A stretch of DNA of 16,397 bases from Alphaproteobacteria bacterium (lineage in GTDB: Bacteria; Pseudomonadota; Alphaproteobacteria; Acetobacterales; Acetobacteraceae): positions 1-16,397 of the forward strand of contig JAMFRY010000065.1 of assembly GCA_026225015.1 (NCBI GenBank), given 5' to 3'. The position numbers were made by a program, and so were the translations under genes. The notes below the pieces were generated by a model. It searched no databases, was not told the origin of the DNA, and saw only the letters and a list, made by a program, of their open reading frames with translations. Below are positions 6,277 to 13,743 of the stretch, piece by piece. Each line of letters begins with the position of its first letter. Positions within the stretch are counted from its first letter, which is position 1.

Positions 6277-7584
6277 ATGCGTCTCTCTCACAGTCTGATT
6301 CCCACGTTGAAGGAAACACCGGCCGAGGCGCAGATTTCCTCGCACCGGCTGATGCTGCGCGCCGGGCTGGTGCGGCAGATGGCGTCTGGCATCTATGCCT
6401 GGCTCCCGGCCGGCTTGCGGGTGCTGGCCAAAATCGCGGAGATCGTGCGCCAGGAGCAGGACGCCAGCGGCGCCCAGGAAATGCTGATGCCGACCATCCA
6501 GAGCGCGGATTTATGGCGGGAAAGCGGCCGCTATGACGCCTATGGCAAGGAGATGCTGCGCATTACCGACCGGCATGACCGCGAATTGCTGTTCGGGCCG
6601 ACCAATGAGGAGATGATCACGGCCATCCTGCGCGACGCCACCAAGAGCTATCGCGACCTGCCGCAGATTCTCTACCATATCCAATGGAAATTCCGCGACG
6701 AGGTACGGCCCCGTTTCGGCGTGCTGCGCGGCCGCGAGTTTCTGATGAAGGACGCCTACAGCTTCGATCTGGATTACCAAAGCGCCTTTCTGAGCTATCG
6801 CAAGATGATGCTGGCCTATATGCGCACCTTCCAGCGCATCGGCATCACCGCCATTCCGATGCGCGCCGATACCGGGCAGATCGGCGGCGATCTCAGCCAT
6901 GAATTCCATATTCTGGCGCCGACCGGCGAAAGCGGGGTGTTCTACGATGCGGCGTTCGAATCCGGCGATGCGCTGAGCGTGGGCTATGGTCCCGAATCGA
7001 TCGATGCATTCTATCAGGCCAACACCACGATCTACGCCGCGACGGATGAGAAGCACGATCTCGCCGCCTGGGCGCAGGTGCCGGAGGAGCGCAGGCGCGA
7101 AGGCCGAGGGATCGAGGTTGGGCAGATTTTCTACTTCGGCACGAAATATTCCGAAGCGATGGGCTTTGACCTGCCCGGGCCGGATGGGAGCAAAATCTAT
7201 CCTGAAATGGGCAGCTATGGCATCGGCGTCTCGCGGCTGGTCGGCGCCATTATCGAGGCCAAACATGACGAGGCCGGAATCATCTGGCCGGATGCAATCG
7301 CGCCCTTCAAGGCCGGGCTGTTGAACCTGCGGCAGGGCGACGCCGTAACCGATGCGATCTGTGAACAAATCCACGGAAAGCTCGGCGCCGATTGCCTGTA
7401 CGATGATCGGCAGGAGCGCGCTGGCGTTAAATTTGCCGAGGCAGATCTGATCGGGCATCCGTGGCAGATCATCGTCGGCCCGCGCGGCGCCGCATCCGGA
7501 ACGGTGGAGCTGAAGCGGCGCTCAACCGGCGAGCGTTTTGAACTCTCCGTCGAGGATGCGCTGGCCAAGGTAGCAGAGGCGTGA
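6277..7584 (+). CDS. proS: Prolyl-tRNA synthetase, short alphaproteobacterial type
   Basis: This 435-residue class II synthetase charges tRNA-Pro with proline in the cytoplasm. Motif 1 lies around 29-75. FGPTNEE (106-112) leads into motif 2, KFRDEVRPRFG to GREFLMKDAY (138-161). Motif 3 is SYGIGVSRL, about two-thirds along. The C-terminal anticodon-binding domain runs to the end. The segment between motifs 2 and 3 is short: the roughly 180-residue editing insertion of the E. coli enzyme is missing, as in other Alphaproteobacteria. Clearance of Ala-tRNA-Pro would then need a separate protein, not seen here. GAAGGTG precedes the ATG. A hairpin overlaps the stop codon. Confidence 0.96.
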   Translation: MRLSHSLIPTLKETPAEAQISSHRLMLRAGLVRQMASGIYAWLPAGLRVLAKIAEIVRQEQDASGAQEMLMPTIQSADLWRESGRYDAYGKEMLRITDRHDRELLFGPTNEEMITAILRDATKSYRDLPQILYHIQWKFRDEVRPRFGVLRGREFLMKDAYSFDLDYQSAFLSYRKMMLAYMRTFQRIGITAIPMRADTGQIGGDLSHEFHILAPTGESGVFYDAAFESGDALSVGYGPESIDAFYQANTTIYAATDEKHDLAAWAQVPEERRREGRGIEVGQIFYFGTKYSEAMGFDLPGPDGSKIYPEMGSYGIGVSRLVGAIIEAKHDEAGIIWPDAIAPFKAGLLNLRQGDAVTDAICEQIHGKLGADCLYDDRQERAGVKFAEADLIGHPWQIIVGPRGAASGTVELKRRSTGERFELSVEDALAKVAEA

Positions 7585-7603
7585 CCACGCCTCTGCTTGT
7601 TGT
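7573..7603 (+). terminator. Terminator-like hairpin overlapping the proS stop codon
   Basis: GCAGAGGCGT (7573-7582) pairs perfectly with ACGCCTCTGC (7587-7596) around a GACC loop, and TTGTTGT follows. The TGA stop (7582-7584) is inside the hairpin, so a terminating ribosome would cover its left arm. The downstream tract is only moderately T-rich, so this is a plausible but not strong intrinsic terminator. Confidence 0.6.
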
Positions 7604-7619
7604 AATGGAGGGCGATTCA

Positions 7620-7657
7620 CGTTTCGGGACGGCGCATTTATGCGCCGTCCCGAAACG
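7620..7657. repeat. Perfect 17-bp hairpin between proS and lolC
   Basis: Bases 7620-7636 and 7641-7657 are perfectly complementary around a TTTA loop. It lies 16-53 bases upstream of the chosen lolC start, and 23 bases after the previous hairpin ends. No T-run follows. A strong ribosome-site-like GGAGGG (7607-7612) sits on its 5' side, and an ATG (7640-7642) begins at the last loop base. It could be a second terminator, a transcript-stabilising or translation-modulating leader structure, or a palindromic intergenic repeat. Confidence 0.7.
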
Positions 7658-7672
7658 ATCGCGCTCCTGTTG

Positions 7673-8920
7673 ATGTTCAACGCATTTGAACGCAAAATCG
7701 CCGCGCGTTATCTGCGCGCGCGCCGCGGCGAACGCTTTGTTTCGGTGATCGCCATTTTCTCGCTGGTCGGCATCGCGCTCGGCGTGGCGACGCTGATCAT
7801 CGTGATGAGCGTGATGAACGGCTTCCGGCAGGAACTGCTCTCGCAAATTCTCGGGCTGAATGGCGATATCGGCGTCTATGCCGCGGGCCAGCCACTGGTC
7901 AGCTACAATGCGGAATCGAGCCAGATCAAAAACATTCCTGGCGTGACCGCGGCTTTTCCGATCGTGCAGGGTGAGGTGCTGATGTCTGGCCCGCAAGGCG
8001 GCGCGCTGGGCGGCATCGCGCGCGGTATTACGCCGGCGGGCCTGGCCAGCCTGCCGACGGTTTCCAACCATGTCATTGCCGGGAATTTGAACGATCTCTC
8101 CCAAGACGGCACGATCGCAATCGGTGCGGGCCTGGCTGGCCAGTTCAACCTCTCCATCGGCTCTTCCCTCCAGTTGATCCTGCCGCAAGGCAAGGCCACG
8201 ATCATCGGAACGATTCCCAGCATCGAGACGTTCAAGGTCGCGGCGATTTTCCAAACCGGCATGCAGCAATATGATTCGAGCTTCGTGTTCATCCCCCTGG
8301 CCGCCGCGCAGACATTATTCCAGCTGCCCAATGCGGCAACGGAAATTCAGGTCTATGTGACCGATCCGGATCATGACGACGCCATCAAGCAAGCCATTCA
8401 GAAGTGCATCACACTCCCGATCAATGTCCAGGACTGGCGGCAGAATAACGACAGCTTCCTGGCCGCCGTGACGGTGGAGGGGAATGTGATGTTCCTGATC
8501 CTCACGCTGATCATTCTGGTCGCCGCCTTCAACGTGATCTCCTCGCTGATCATGATGGTGAAGGACAAGGCGCGCGACATTGCCATTCTGCGCACCATGG
8601 GCGCGTCCTCCGGCGCGATTTTGCGGATTTTCCTGATGTGCGGCGCCTCCGTCGGCGTGCTCGGCACGTTGATCGGCTTCGGCCTGGGAACCGTATTCTG
8701 CGCCTATATCGATGCGATCAGGCAGTTCATACAGAAACTCACCGGCACGCCGCTTTTCGATCCCACCGTGTACTACCTGGAACAATTGCCAGCCAAGCTG
8801 GACTGGCATCAGGTGACGGAAGTGCTCGTGATGTCCTTGACACTTTCGCTGCTGGCGACACTCTATCCAAGCTGGCGCGCGGCAAAAATCGACCCGATCG
8901 AGGCGCTGCGCCGTGAGTGA
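7673..8920 (+). CDS. lolC: Lipoprotein-releasing ABC transporter permease, LolC/LolE family
   Basis: This 415-residue inner-membrane protein should work with LolD to release outer-membrane lipoproteins from the inner membrane to the carrier LolA. It has the family layout: a first membrane helix at about 22-48 ending in MSVMNGFRQEL, a large periplasmic domain, then three helices at about 272-294, 315-345 and 378-400, with DIAILRTMGAS between the second and third and YPSWRAAKIDPIEALR at the end. Only one permease gene is present, so the complex is probably a homodimer, the arrangement often called LolF. I chose the ATG at 7673 because MFNAFERKIAARYLR matches the family start. The ATG at 7640 lies at a hairpin loop and adds 11 unrelated residues; 7673 itself lacks a good ribosome site. 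Confidence 0.92.
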   Translation: MFNAFERKIAARYLRARRGERFVSVIAIFSLVGIALGVATLIIVMSVMNGFRQELLSQILGLNGDIGVYAAGQPLVSYNAESSQIKNIPGVTAAFPIVQGEVLMSGPQGGALGGIARGITPAGLASLPTVSNHVIAGNLNDLSQDGTIAIGAGLAGQFNLSIGSSLQLILPQGKATIIGTIPSIETFKVAAIFQTGMQQYDSSFVFIPLAAAQTLFQLPNAATEIQVYVTDPDHDDAIKQAIQKCITLPINVQDWRQNNDSFLAAVTVEGNVMFLILTLIILVAAFNVISSLIMMVKDKARDIAILRTMGASSGAILRIFLMCGASVGVLGTLIGFGLGTVFCAYIDAIRQFIQKLTGTPLFDPTVYYLEQLPAKLDWHQVTEVLVMSLTLSLLATLYPSWRAAKIDPIEALRRE

Positions 8921-9590
8921 TATTCTGCGCCTGTCCGGCATTTCGCGGGTGTACAAAACCGAAGGCGGATCGTTGACCGTTCTCAATGGCGCCAGCCTGA
9001 CCCTGGAGCGCGGCGAGATCGTCGCTTTGGTGGCGCCTTCGGGTTCCGGAAAATCGACCTTGCTGCATCTGGCCGGGCTGCTGGAAAAACCCGATGGCGG
9101 CGCGGTAATCATCAACGGCGCCGATGCCGGCCAGCAAGGCGATGCGGCGCGCACGGAGATCCGCCTGCGCACCATCGGCATTGTGTACCAGTTTCACCAT
9201 TTGCTTCCCGAATTTACCGCCCTGGAGAACATCGCCATCCCGCAAATGATCGCCGGCAAGTCCGAAGGGCAAGCCAACAAGCGCGCGATGGAGCTGTTGG
9301 GCAAACTCAATCTGGGGCCGCGCGCCCATCATCTGCCCGGCAAGCTCTCCGGCGGCGAGCAGCAGCGCGTCGCCATCGCACGCGCACTTGCCAACCAGCC
9401 TGCTTTGCTGCTGGCGGACGAGCCCACCGGCAATCTCGATGTCGCCACAGCGGATATCGTATTTGCGGAACTGCTGCGCATCGTCCGTGCCGAAAATGTC
9501 GCGGCGCTGATTGCAACCCATAATCCGGAACTGGCGCGCCGCATGGACCGGCAGATTACGCTGCGCGAAGGAAAGTTATACAGTTCGTAA
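8913..9590 (+). CDS. lolD: Lipoprotein-releasing ABC transporter ATP-binding protein
   Basis: This 225-residue ATPase powers the Lol permease at the inner membrane. It has a Walker A motif APSGSGKST (41-49), a Q-loop in VYQFHHLLPEFTALEN (91-106) that is typical of LolD, the signature LSGGEQQR (145-152), Walker B LLLADEP (165-171) followed by the D-loop, and His203 of the switch in ATHN. The GTG start at 8913 overlaps the permease gene by eight bases, indicating translational coupling. AGGCG precedes it. The next gene begins 13 bases after the stop, so a regulator may share the transcript. Confidence 0.95.
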   Translation: MSDILRLSGISRVYKTEGGSLTVLNGASLTLERGEIVALVAPSGSGKSTLLHLAGLLEKPDGGAVIINGADAGQQGDAARTEIRLRTIGIVYQFHHLLPEFTALENIAIPQMIAGKSEGQANKRAMELLGKLNLGPRAHHLPGKLSGGEQQRVAIARALANQPALLLADEPTGNLDVATADIVFAELLRIVRAENVAALIATHNPELARRMDRQITLREGKLYSS

Positions 9591-9603
9591 TGGAGGTTGG
9601 CTC

Positions 9604-10710
9604 ATGGTGCTTCCCGGCCATGTTCTGGAACTATTGCCCTCGCTGCTGAACGGCGCATTCGAAAAGCCGCTTTGGGCGGGCTTTCTCGAACAATTCCGGA
9701 TCGCCATGCATGCAGATTATACCGCCCTCACCTTCCGGCATTCAGGCAAACCGCTGAACGAGGTTGTGCATCTCTATTCCGGCACCGCCTCACCGCCGCT
9801 GCTCTCCAAGCTGTATCACGAACATCTCTACGCGTTGGACCCGCTGCCCTATTACGAACTGGCCGAAGGACGGGCCTACAGCCTCGACGAATTGCTGAGC
9901 CCCGGCGAGACGCTGCATGACAATTACTACGAGAATTTCCTGCTCCCCTGCGGCATGCGCGCGTTGCAGATCATGCGGGTAATGGAGCCCGGCGGGGTAA
10001 ACGCCTGGCTCGTCGTCACCCGCCAGGGCGGAGATTTCGATGCGGAAAACAACGCCTTGCTGACAGCGATCGCGCCCTATCTGCGCAGCGCCCTGCGTAA
10101 TTTCGCGGCTTTGGAGCGGGAGCGTTTCAATGCGTCCGTCGCCAACGACGCCATCTCCCGGCTCGCCTTTGGCTGGATGTCGCTTGGCCCCTCAGGCGAA
10201 GTCCTGGACACCGATGCTCAAGGCGCAACGCTCCTGGCGCAATCGGGGATTCTGGCCCGCGACGCCGCCGGCAGGCTCACGGCCCGGCCAAGGGAGTTGG
10301 ATCGTGAAATCATCGCCGCCGTGCAGGCCTTGAGCGCCAACCCGAAAAGCCGGCCGCGCGCGATCATCCTCAGCCGCGATCCCTGGCTCGATATGTTGCT
10401 GGTGCCAACCCACAAATGCGCGATTTCGGCCAGGCCCGACCCCGCGGTGATCGCCTATGTTCATGGCGATAACTGGTCCACGGCAAATCGCTGCGAGCAA
10501 CTGGCGGAACTCTTCGTACTGTTGCCGAGTGAAGCCAGGCTGGCGCTGGCCCTGGCGCGCGGCATGAGCATCGCGCAAGCGGCCACGGAACTCGGCCTTA
10601 CCATCGAGACCACGCGCAACTACTCGAACAAAATCTATTCCAAACTGGGCGCGCGCGGCCAGCCGGATCTGGTTCGTTTCGTCATGCGCAGCGTGCTGGC
10701 GGCTGCTTAA
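9604..10710 (+). CDS. LuxR-type (GerE HTH) transcriptional regulator
   Basis: This 368-residue protein has a C-terminal LuxR/GerE helix-turn-helix at about 304-365: LLPSEARLALALARGMSIAQAATELGL, with the recognition region around IETTRNYSNKIYSKLGARGQ and DLVRFVM. The first 300 residues have no motif I can name; they resemble a sensory N-terminus with GAF/PAS-like segments, but this is weak. No receiver domain or AHL-binding signature is evident, so the signal is unknown. GGAGG sits eight bases before the ATG at 9604, which decides this start over an in-frame ATG at 9511 inside lolD. The gene lies 13 bases after lolD. Its stop is 10 bases from the end of the convergent deaminase gene. Confidence 0.85.
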   Translation: MVLPGHVLELLPSLLNGAFEKPLWAGFLEQFRIAMHADYTALTFRHSGKPLNEVVHLYSGTASPPLLSKLYHEHLYALDPLPYYELAEGRAYSLDELLSPGETLHDNYYENFLLPCGMRALQIMRVMEPGGVNAWLVVTRQGGDFDAENNALLTAIAPYLRSALRNFAALERERFNASVANDAISRLAFGWMSLGPSGEVLDTDAQGATLLAQSGILARDAAGRLTARPRELDREIIAAVQALSANPKSRPRAIILSRDPWLDMLLVPTHKCAISARPDPAVIAYVHGDNWSTANRCEQLAELFVLLPSEARLALALARGMSIAQAATELGLTIETTRNYSNKIYSKLGARGQPDLVRFVMRSVLAAA

Positions 10711-10720
10711 ACCTTCAGTC

Positions 10721-12049
10721 TTAAATCCTGAGTCTCTGGGCCGCCGCGTTATGCGCCACCATCAGCGCCGCAAGGTCGAGGCCGGGGATGGCGCCGTCTA
10801 TCACCCGCCAGGCGCCCCCGACCATGACGCGATCGGCGCGATGCGCGCCGCAGGTGATGAGTGCCGCGAGCCCGTCCCCAAAGCCGGAGAAGCGCGGCTC
10901 GTCTAGTTTGAAAAAAGCAAGATCGGCCTGCAAACCAGGGGCGATGCGGCCGATATCGTCGCGTCCGAGGCACCGCGCCGAGCCCTGCGTGGCCCAGCGG
11001 ATCGGGTCGGTGAACCGCGCCGCCTCGATCCCCCTGCCGGCGCGAGCCAGCAGCAGAGCCTGCCGCAATTCCTGGATCATGTTGGAGCCGTCATTTGAGG
11101 CCGAGCCATCAACGCCAAGACCCACCCCCACGCCGGCGGCTTCAAGCTCTCCGACCGGGCAGATGCCCGAGCCGAGCAGCATGTTGGAGCTTGGGCAATG
11201 CGCGACGCAGCAGCCCGCCTGGCCCATCCGCTGGATCTCGCTTTTGTTGAAATGGATGCCATGCGCGTACCAAACGCGATTGCTTACCCAGTCCAAATCT
11301 TCCAGGTAATCCAGCGGGCGCTTGCCGAATTTTGTCGTGCAGAAGGCGTTTTCATCCTCGGTCTCGGCAAGATGGGTGTGCAGCCGCAAATCCAGCGCCT
11401 CGGCCTGCGCCGCCGTCTCGCGCATCAAATCAGCGGTGACCGAAAACGGCGAGCAGGGCGCCAGCGCAACCTGGCGCATCGCGCCGGGGCCGGTCTGGTG
11501 CCAGGTTTTGGCGAGGCGTTCACCATCGGCCAGGATGGTGTCGATTTTCTGGGTCACGGAAGGTGGAGGCAGGCCGCCATCCTCGGTCGAGAGGTCCATT
11601 GAGCCGCGGCAGAGCACGGCGCGAATGCCCAGGCTGGCGGCTTCCTGAAAGGCAATGTCGATGGCATCCGGCAGGCCGGCGGGAAACAAATAATGGTGAT
11701 CGGCGGCGGTGGTGCAGCCCGAGAGCAGGAGTTCGGCCAAGGCAAGCCGGCAGGCGACGCGAAACTCAGACTCGGTGATGCGCGCCCATACCGGATAAAG
11801 TGCCACCAGCCAGTCGAAGAGTTTTTTGTCCACCGCCGCGGGATAAGCGCGCGTGAGGGTTTGATAGAAATGGTGATGCGTGTTGATCAACCCCGGCAAT
11901 ACGACATGTGCGCCGGCATCGAACACCGCATCCACCACCGGCTGCTCACGGGCTCCGACAAAAGCCGCAATGATCGTATCGTCCAGGACCAGTCCGCCCT
12001 CCGCACCCTCTGGCATGCCGGCGAGCGGGCGTTTTATCCAGAGCCGCAT
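10721..12049 (-). CDS. 8-oxoguanine deaminase-like amidohydrolase
   Basis: This 442-residue cytoplasmic enzyme is an amidohydrolase of the guanine deaminase/chlorohydrolase group (COG0402). It most resembles the 8-oxoguanine deaminases known from Pseudomonas, which convert 8-oxoguanine to urate. Metal and catalytic residues are visible: His58 and His60 in INTHHHFYQTLTRAYP, His226 and Glu229 in LHTHLAETEDE, His263 in YAHGIHF, and Asp314 in GVDGSASNDG. The stretches PCSPFSV and QALLLAR also fit this subgroup. I chose the ATG at 12049 because GGGGAG precedes it and it starts the beta-sandwich domain; a longer reading adds 14 unrelated residues. It is divergent from a nucleoside-type importer, consistent with purine scavenging. 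Hydroxyatrazine-type or other aminohydrolase activity cannot be excluded. Confidence 0.85.
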   Translation of the reverse strand: MRLWIKRPLAGMPEGAEGGLVLDDTIIAAFVGAREQPVVDAVFDAGAHVVLPGLINTHHHFYQTLTRAYPAAVDKKLFDWLVALYPVWARITESEFRVACRLALAELLLSGCTTAADHHYLFPAGLPDAIDIAFQEAASLGIRAVLCRGSMDLSTEDGGLPPPSVTQKIDTILADGERLAKTWHQTGPGAMRQVALAPCSPFSVTADLMRETAAQAEALDLRLHTHLAETEDENAFCTTKFGKRPLDYLEDLDWVSNRVWYAHGIHFNKSEIQRMGQAGCCVAHCPSSNMLLGSGICPVGELEAAGVGVGLGVDGSASNDGSNMIQELRQALLLARAGRGIEAARFTDPIRWATQGSARCLGRDDIGRIAPGLQADLAFFKLDEPRFSGFGDGLAALITCGAHRADRVMVGGAWRVIDGAIPGLDLAALMVAHNAAAQRLRI

Positions 12050-12082
12050 CTGCACTCCCCATCTGGTCCGCGCCCTCGCGTC

Positions 12083-12130
12083 TAACGCCAATTGCCGCGC
12101 CCAGCCAGCAATTTTTGAACAGCGGCGTTA
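12083..12130. promoter_or_regulatory. Nested inverted repeat, candidate operator in the deaminase/importer divergent region
   Basis: AATTGC (12090-12095) and GCAATT (12108-12113) form a 24-bp interrupted palindrome. Around it TAACGCC (12083-12089) is mirrored by GGCGTTA (12124-12130). The left arms are contiguous; the right arms are separated by 10 bases. It lies 34 bases upstream of the deaminase start and 39 bases upstream of the importer start, where a shared regulator could act on both. I could not support a definite promoter or riboswitch in this 119-bp gap. Confidence 0.4.
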
Positions 12131-12168
12131 ACCGAAATGAGTGGTCCAATTCTTGCTTGGTTACGGGT

Positions 12169-13743
12169 ATGGATTCCGAAACCAGCAAGCAGGCAGGCCC
12201 GTACCCTCCGCCTTTATTAGCGTTGCGCGGGATTACCAAGCAATTTCCGGGTTGCCTCGCCAATGACCGCGTGGACCTGACCATCGGGCAGAACGAAATA
12301 CATGCAATCTTGGGCGAGAATGGCGCGGGAAAGAGCACCCTCGTTAAAATCATCTATGGCGTGATGAAACCCGATGCGGGCAGCATCGCCTGGCTAGGCA
12401 AAACCGTGCGCATCGCCAGCCCGGCGCAGGCGCGCAGCCTTGGCATCGGCATGGTGTTCCAGCATTTCTCGCTGTTCGAGGCGCTCACGGTCGCGGAGAA
12501 TATCGCCTTGGGGCTGAACAACCCGGCCGACCGGCTGGGTTTGCATGACCGTATTCTGGACATTTCCACCCGCTACGGCCTGCCGCTGGACCCATCCCGC
12601 GCGGTGCATGATTTGTCGGTGGGGGAGCGCCAGCGTATCGAAATCGTGCGCTGCCTGCTGCAAAACCCCAAGCTGCTGATCATGGATGAACCAACCTCGG
12701 TATTGACACCGCAGGAAGTGTTCAAACTTTTTGCCACTCTGCGCCGGCTCGCCGAGCAGGGCTGTTCGATTCTGTATATCAGCCATAAGCTCGAAGAAAT
12801 CCGGACATTATGCGAACGCGCAACGATCATGCGGCTCGGCAAAGTGGTGGCGCATTGCACGCCGGCGGAGAAAACCGCGCGCGAACTGGCCGAGCTGATG
12901 ATCAGCGCGAAGCTGAAGCAACAGACATTCGGTAATAAAACTCCCAGCTTGCAAGCGCCGCGCCTGGTGCTGGACCGGCTGACCATCCGCTCGAACCAGC
13001 AATTCGGCACGGATTTGAAAGATATTTCCTTCCAGGTTGCGCCGGGCGAGATCCTCGGCATCGCCGGCATCGCGGGCAACGGACAGAGTGAGTTGATGGA
13101 TGCGTTTTCCGGTGAAATTCCGGCCGGCGCGCCCAAAAACATTCTGCTGGATGGCGCGCCGATCGGCCATGACGGGCCGCGGGCGCGGCGGCGGCGCGGT
13201 TGCGCCTTTCTGCCGGAGGAGCGCAACGGCCACGGCGCGGTGGGTCCGATGACGCTCTCGGAGAACGGATTTCTGTCGGCGCATGTGCGTGGCGCGCTGC
13301 ACCGGCTGGGTCTCATCAACCACAAGCGCAGCCGGGATTTTGCGGCGGACGTCATCAAGCGGTTCGATGTCCGCACCACCGGGCCGCAGGCAGAGGCGCG
13401 CTCGCTCTCCGGCGGCAATCTGCAGAAATTCCTGGTCGGGCGGGAGGTGTTGCAGCAGCCCGGCGTGTTGATGATCAGCCAGCCGACCTGGGGCGTGGAT
13501 GCGGGCGCCGCCGCCGCGATTTACGAGGCGCTGGCGGCATTGGCCGCTTCCGGTACGGCGATCGTGCTGATTTCGCAGGACCTCGACGAAATTCTACTGC
13601 TCTGCGACCGCATTGCGGTGATCGCGGCCGGCCGCGTCTCCAGGCCGATGCCGGTTAAGGAGGCGACGATCGAGCGGATCGGTCTGCTGATGGGCGGCAG
13701 CGACGCTGCCAGGCCGGAGGAAGCGCATGCAGTTCCGGCTTGA
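12169..13743 (+). CDS. BMP/nucleoside-type ABC importer, double ATP-binding protein
   Basis: This 524-residue protein contains two fused ABC ATPase domains, as in the importers served by BmpA-type lipoproteins (NupA/YufO-like) that take up nucleosides or purines. Domain 1 is complete: Walker A GENGAGKST (49-57), FQHFSLFEALTVAENI (97-112), LSVGERQR (149-156), and Walker B LLIMDEPTS (169-177). Domain 2 is degenerate: GIAGNGQSE (300-308) lacks the Walker A lysine, the signature LSGGNLQK (413-420) is intact, and ISQPTWGVD has Gln in place of the catalytic Glu. Degeneration of the second site is normal in this family. The ATG at 12169 is chosen by position before the domain; no good ribosome site precedes it. 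Its 3' end overlaps the first permease gene by 17 bases. Confidence 0.92.
   Translation: MDSETSKQAGPYPPPLLALRGITKQFPGCLANDRVDLTIGQNEIHAILGENGAGKSTLVKIIYGVMKPDAGSIAWLGKTVRIASPAQARSLGIGMVFQHFSLFEALTVAENIALGLNNPADRLGLHDRILDISTRYGLPLDPSRAVHDLSVGERQRIEIVRCLLQNPKLLIMDEPTSVLTPQEVFKLFATLRRLAEQGCSILYISHKLEEIRTLCERATIMRLGKVVAHCTPAEKTARELAELMISAKLKQQTFGNKTPSLQAPRLVLDRLTIRSNQQFGTDLKDISFQVAPGEILGIAGIAGNGQSELMDAFSGEIPAGAPKNILLDGAPIGHDGPRARRRRGCAFLPEERNGHGAVGPMTLSENGFLSAHVRGALHRLGLINHKRSRDFAADVIKRFDVRTTGPQAEARSLSGGNLQKFLVGREVLQQPGVLMISQPTWGVDAGAAAAIYEALAALAASGTAIVLISQDLDEILLLCDRIAVIAAGRVSRPMPVKEATIERIGLLMGGSDAARPEEAHAVPA

Noticed and set aside
6511..7458. Long open frame on the minus strand inside proS
   Set aside because: It has shadow-type composition and no family resemblance, and proS accounts for the whole interval.
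7640..7672. Earlier ATG for lolC
   Set aside because: It begins at the last loop base of a 17-bp hairpin and adds residues absent from the family; the match starts at 7673.
9511..9603. Earlier start for the LuxR-type regulator inside lolD
   Set aside because: GGAGG sits correctly before 9604, and the extra residues are a frame-shifted reading of lolD.
12050..12168. Possible purine riboswitch before the importer genes
   Set aside because: I could not find the conserved junction bases or three-way helix layout; only inverted repeats are visible.
13066..13500. Missing Walker A lysine and catalytic Glu in the second ATPase domain as a sign of gene decay
   Set aside because: A degenerate second site is the usual state in this double-ATPase importer family, and the reading frame and signature motif are intact.
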